A stretch of 64,000 bases of DNA from the NCBI GenBank assembly GCA_019119995.1, contig DWVY01000004.1, positions 1 through 64,000 of the forward strand. Direction: 5' to 3'. The DNA is from Candidatus Mediterraneibacter faecavium. GTDB taxonomy: Bacteria > Bacillota > Clostridia > Lachnospirales > Lachnospiraceae. Each line of letters opens with the position of its first letter. The first letter of the stretch is position 1. Position numbers and translations under genes: made by a program. This document shows, piece after piece, positions 62,032 through 64,000 of the stretch. Below the pieces are notes generated by a model. It was not told the origin of the DNA. It made no database searches and saw only the letters and a program-made list of their open reading frames with translations.

Positions 62032-62946
62032 TTACAAATTTCTTCGAAGTCTCTGCAGGAGATCAGAGAAATATCCCGGCAGCGGAGCGTCAAATTCCAT
62101 ATATTCGCCGGTTGCCGGATGTGTAATGCCGAGTATCTTTGCATGAAGCGTCTGTCCCTGCAGCTTATATGGACATTTTGCAGGCCCATATACAGGATCC
62201 CCCAGGATCGGATGGCCGATGCTGGACATGTGGACGCGGATCTGATGTGTGCGCCCGGTCTCGAGTTCGCACTCTATATATGTGTAATCTCCAAAGCGTT
62301 CCAGGACTTTATAATGTGTGACCGCGTGCCTTCCGTTTGGTGCTTTCGTACTCATCTTTTTCCGGTCTACGGGATGTCTTCCGATCGGAGCGTTCACAGT
62401 ACCTGTATCTTCTTTTATATTTCCATGCACGATCGCATGATACCGCCTTGTTATGGAATGCTCCTTCAATTCTTCTGCAAGTATCTGATGTGCATGATCA
62501 TTTTTGCATATCAGAAGGGAGCCTGTCGTATCCATATCGATCCTGTGTACGATCCCCGGACGCAGGACTCCATTGATGCCGGAAAGGCGTCCTTTGCAGT
62601 GATACATCACCGCATTCACAAGCGTATGGCTGTAATGCCCCGGAGCCGGATGTACGACCATGCCTTTCGGCTTGTTCACGACAAGGATATCATCGTCTTC
62701 ATAGAGGATGTCGAGAGGAATATCCTCCGGCAGGATATCAGGGTTCTCCGGCTCCGGGATACAAACCTGTATCTCATCGCCCTCAGTCACCTTATAATTG
62801 GCTTTCACAGGTTTGCCGTTTACACGGATATCCCCGTCTTTTAAAAGTTTCTGTAAATAAGAACGGGAAAGGTTCTCAAGATCTTTACTCAAAAATCTGT
62901 CGATCCTTTCCCCTGAATCCCGGGCTGTAAGGTTTATAACATCCAT
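62032..62946 (-). CDS. 23S rRNA pseudouridine synthase RluD-type
   Basis: 304 residues: N-terminal S4 domain (RIDRFLSKDLENLSRSYLQK) and catalytic domain with the motif Asp in GIVHRIDMDTTGSLL (HRxD). RluD-type enzymes modify 23S rRNA helix 69. It follows lspA nine bases downstream on the reverse strand, a common Firmicutes order. Confidence 0.93.
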   Translation of the reverse strand: MDVINLTARDSGERIDRFLSKDLENLSRSYLQKLLKDGDIRVNGKPVKANYKVTEGDEIQVCIPEPENPDILPEDIPLDILYEDDDILVVNKPKGMVVHPAPGHYSHTLVNAVMYHCKGRLSGINGVLRPGIVHRIDMDTTGSLLICKNDHAHQILAEELKEHSITRRYHAIVHGNIKEDTGTVNAPIGRHPVDRKKMSTKAPNGRHAVTHYKVLERFGDYTYIECELETGRTHQIRVHMSSIGHPILGDPVYGPAKCPYKLQGQTLHAKILGITHPATGEYMEFDAPLPGYFSDLLQRLRRNL

Positions 62947-62955
62947 TCTGTCAGA

Positions 62956-63474
62956 TCATCCTTTCTTTCTGCTGAGGAAGTTAAAATCATTCTCGTCTCT
63001 GTAATAGAAAAGGATAAGAAGCGCAAAAGCTATACACGCGATCACGACATAACAGTCTGCGACATTGAAGATCGGAAAATCGATCAGACTGAAATAGAAG
63101 AAATCGACCACGTAATTCAGCCTGATGCGGTCGATCATATTTCCGATCGCTCCCGCGCATAAAAGGACGGCACATACCCTTAATGGAAAATATCTGCGTG
63201 TGCAGGGCATTCTGGTATAGAGATAAAAAATAATGATACATATCGCAACAGCCCCTGCAACAAAAGCGTACTGCATATTCTGCATCATCCCGAACGCAGC
63301 GCCGCGGTTCTCAAGATACTGTAGTTCAAACACGCCGTCGATGATCACTTTCGCAGGTTTACCTTTCAGATACAATACTGCAAGATATTTGGTGATCTGG
63401 TCTGTAATAACTGCCCCTGCGATACCAAGCAGCGCGATAAGATATCGTTTGATTCCTGTATTTTGCTGATCCAT
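62956..63474 (-). CDS. lspA: signal peptidase II
   Basis: 172 residues with four membrane segments and the catalytic Asp pair in GNMIDRIRLNYVVDFF and FNVADCYV. It removes signal peptides of prolipoproteins, such as the five lipoproteins in this window. The start MDQQNTGIKRYL is followed by the first helix. Confidence 0.95.
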   Translation of the reverse strand: MDQQNTGIKRYLIALLGIAGAVITDQITKYLAVLYLKGKPAKVIIDGVFELQYLENRGAAFGMMQNMQYAFVAGAVAICIIIFYLYTRMPCTRRYFPLRVCAVLLCAGAIGNMIDRIRLNYVVDFFYFSLIDFPIFNVADCYVVIACIAFALLILFYYRDENDFNFLSRKKG

Positions 63475-63480
63475 TATAAT

Positions 63481-63545
63481 TGTCCATCCTCACTCTGTCG
63501 TCGTTAAGCATGCTTCACCGTCGTCGTGAGCATGCCACTCTGTTG
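63481..63545. repeat. short direct repeats between ylmH and lspA
   Basis: GTCGTCGTTAAGCATGC (from 63498) and GTCGTCGTGAGCATGC (from about 63521) are repeated, flanked by CACTCTGT(C/T)GT units. The stretch looks like a local duplication in the lspA leader. Confidence 0.6.
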
Positions 63546-63547
63546 TC

Positions 63548-64000
63548 CTATATGTATCTTGCTATCACGACATTGATCCTGTTTTTGCGCGTTCTGGCCC
63601 CCGCATATTCATATCGGAATCTGCCCATTCCACGCACAGATATGATATCCCCCTCCTGAGGCTGATATCCATTGCTTGTGATAAGCTTTCCATTCACATA
63701 TACCTTTGCGCCGCTGATCAGACCGGAAAGTTTGCTCCTGGATTGAGAAAATGCCAGCGACAGCAGACTGTCGAGCCGGACAGAAGCAACTGTCCCCCGT
63801 ATTTCTTCCACTTTCGGAGTATAGCTTACGTCTGAAAGCGGAACCTGGCATACCCGGACCGATGTATGTCTGATCCTTGACAGCTCACTGCATATAAATT
63901 CCGCAATATCATCGTGGACGAACATAAGAGCGCCGTCCTCCCCGGGCAGTATATCCCCGGTCCTGGACCGCTCAATCCCCAGATTTAAGACAGCGCCCAG
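63548..64000 (-). CDS. RNA-binding protein YlmH, partial
   Basis: The frame continues past the window end. The visible part begins LGAVLNLGIERSRTGDILPG and reaches an S4 domain at the C-terminus (VRLDSLLSLAFSQSRSKLSG then GDIISVRGMGRF). YlmH lies in the division cluster before divIVA and lspA in Firmicutes and binds nucleic acid, probably at the ribosome. The N-terminus is outside the window. Confidence 0.88.
   Translation of the reverse strand: MGAVLNLGIERSRTGDILPGEDGALMFVHDDIAEFICSELSRIRHTSVRVCQVPLSDVSYTPKVEEIRGTVASVRLDSLLSLAFSQSRSKLSGLISGAKVYVNGKLITSNGYQPQEGDIISVRGMGRFRYEYAGARTRKNRINVVIARYI

Noticed and set aside
61176-62844. Two long rightward open frames over 61176-62027 and 61990-62844
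   Set aside because: Antisense shadows of the cytidylate-kinase-like and RluD genes. Cys/His/Ile-rich composition, no domain and no ribosome site.
1-64000. CRISPR arrays, tRNA or rRNA genes, replication origin
   Set aside because: No regularly spaced repeats, cloverleaf-like sequences or rRNA motifs were seen on reading. A tRNA or covariance scan would be needed to exclude short RNAs.

Overview
The window looks like a chromosomal segment of a gut-type Clostridia, most probably Lachnospiraceae. The reasons are the moderate GC content, YesM/YesN-type two-component systems paired with ABC sugar importers that carry no ATPase gene, two GH13 glucosidases, a permuted GH3 beta-glucosidase, VQTGD-type surface-anchor tails, and the conserved block radical SAM/DUF2344/RNase G - L21/Prp/L27 - ObgE - YhbY - NadD - YqeK - RsfS - LexA. 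I cannot name the species. No rRNA, tRNA or CRISPR array was seen.

Layout. 1-5.5 kb is a decayed mobile or defence island: integrase remnant, truncated DNA methylase, two broken AlbA_2/RecG-like genes with duplicated tails, an intact HigBA-like toxin-antitoxin pair, a LysR regulator, an acetyltransferase and a DUF4143 ATPase remnant. 5.6-13.5 kb is sugar locus 1: response regulator, histidine kinase, lipoprotein binding protein, then a transporter binding protein and two permeases. 13.6-15.1 kb is an AbiE-type module with an intact antitoxin and a broken toxin. 15.1-25.2 kb is sugar locus 2: a leftward kinase/regulator/binding-protein operon divergent from a rightward malE-malF-malG-alpha-glucosidase operon. 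25.3-38.4 kb is accessory: a HipA-like module behind a perfect palindrome, small conserved proteins, GH3, an AP2-domain pseudogene, a DUF4143 ATPase, a broken VWA/pilin-repeat surface protein, DUF3810 and lipoprotein genes. 38.5-45.6 kb holds an XRE regulator facing a protease-FHA / PP2C / Ser-Thr kinase signalling cassette whose kinase gene is cut by an insertion sequence. 45.6-64 kb is a second GH13 glucosidase followed by housekeeping genes for ribosome assembly, NAD synthesis, the SOS response, a Xer-type recombinase, tRNA thiolation, RluD, LspA and YlmH.

How the genes work together. Both sugar loci pair a kinase/regulator with a dedicated third component, a lipoprotein binding protein in the same operon, while the transporter has its own binding protein. 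This suggests three-component extracellular sugar sensing. Both transporters must borrow an ATPase from elsewhere. Locus 2 has three tandem 22-bp direct repeats next to an extended -10 promoter, the likely operator of its AraC-type response regulator. The most unusual protein set is the surface protease joined through the membrane to a cytoplasmic FHA domain, with its phosphatase and kinase. In this strain the kinase has lost its extracellular part. The accessory regions show much gene decay: at least nine genes carry deletions, frameshifts or in-frame stops.
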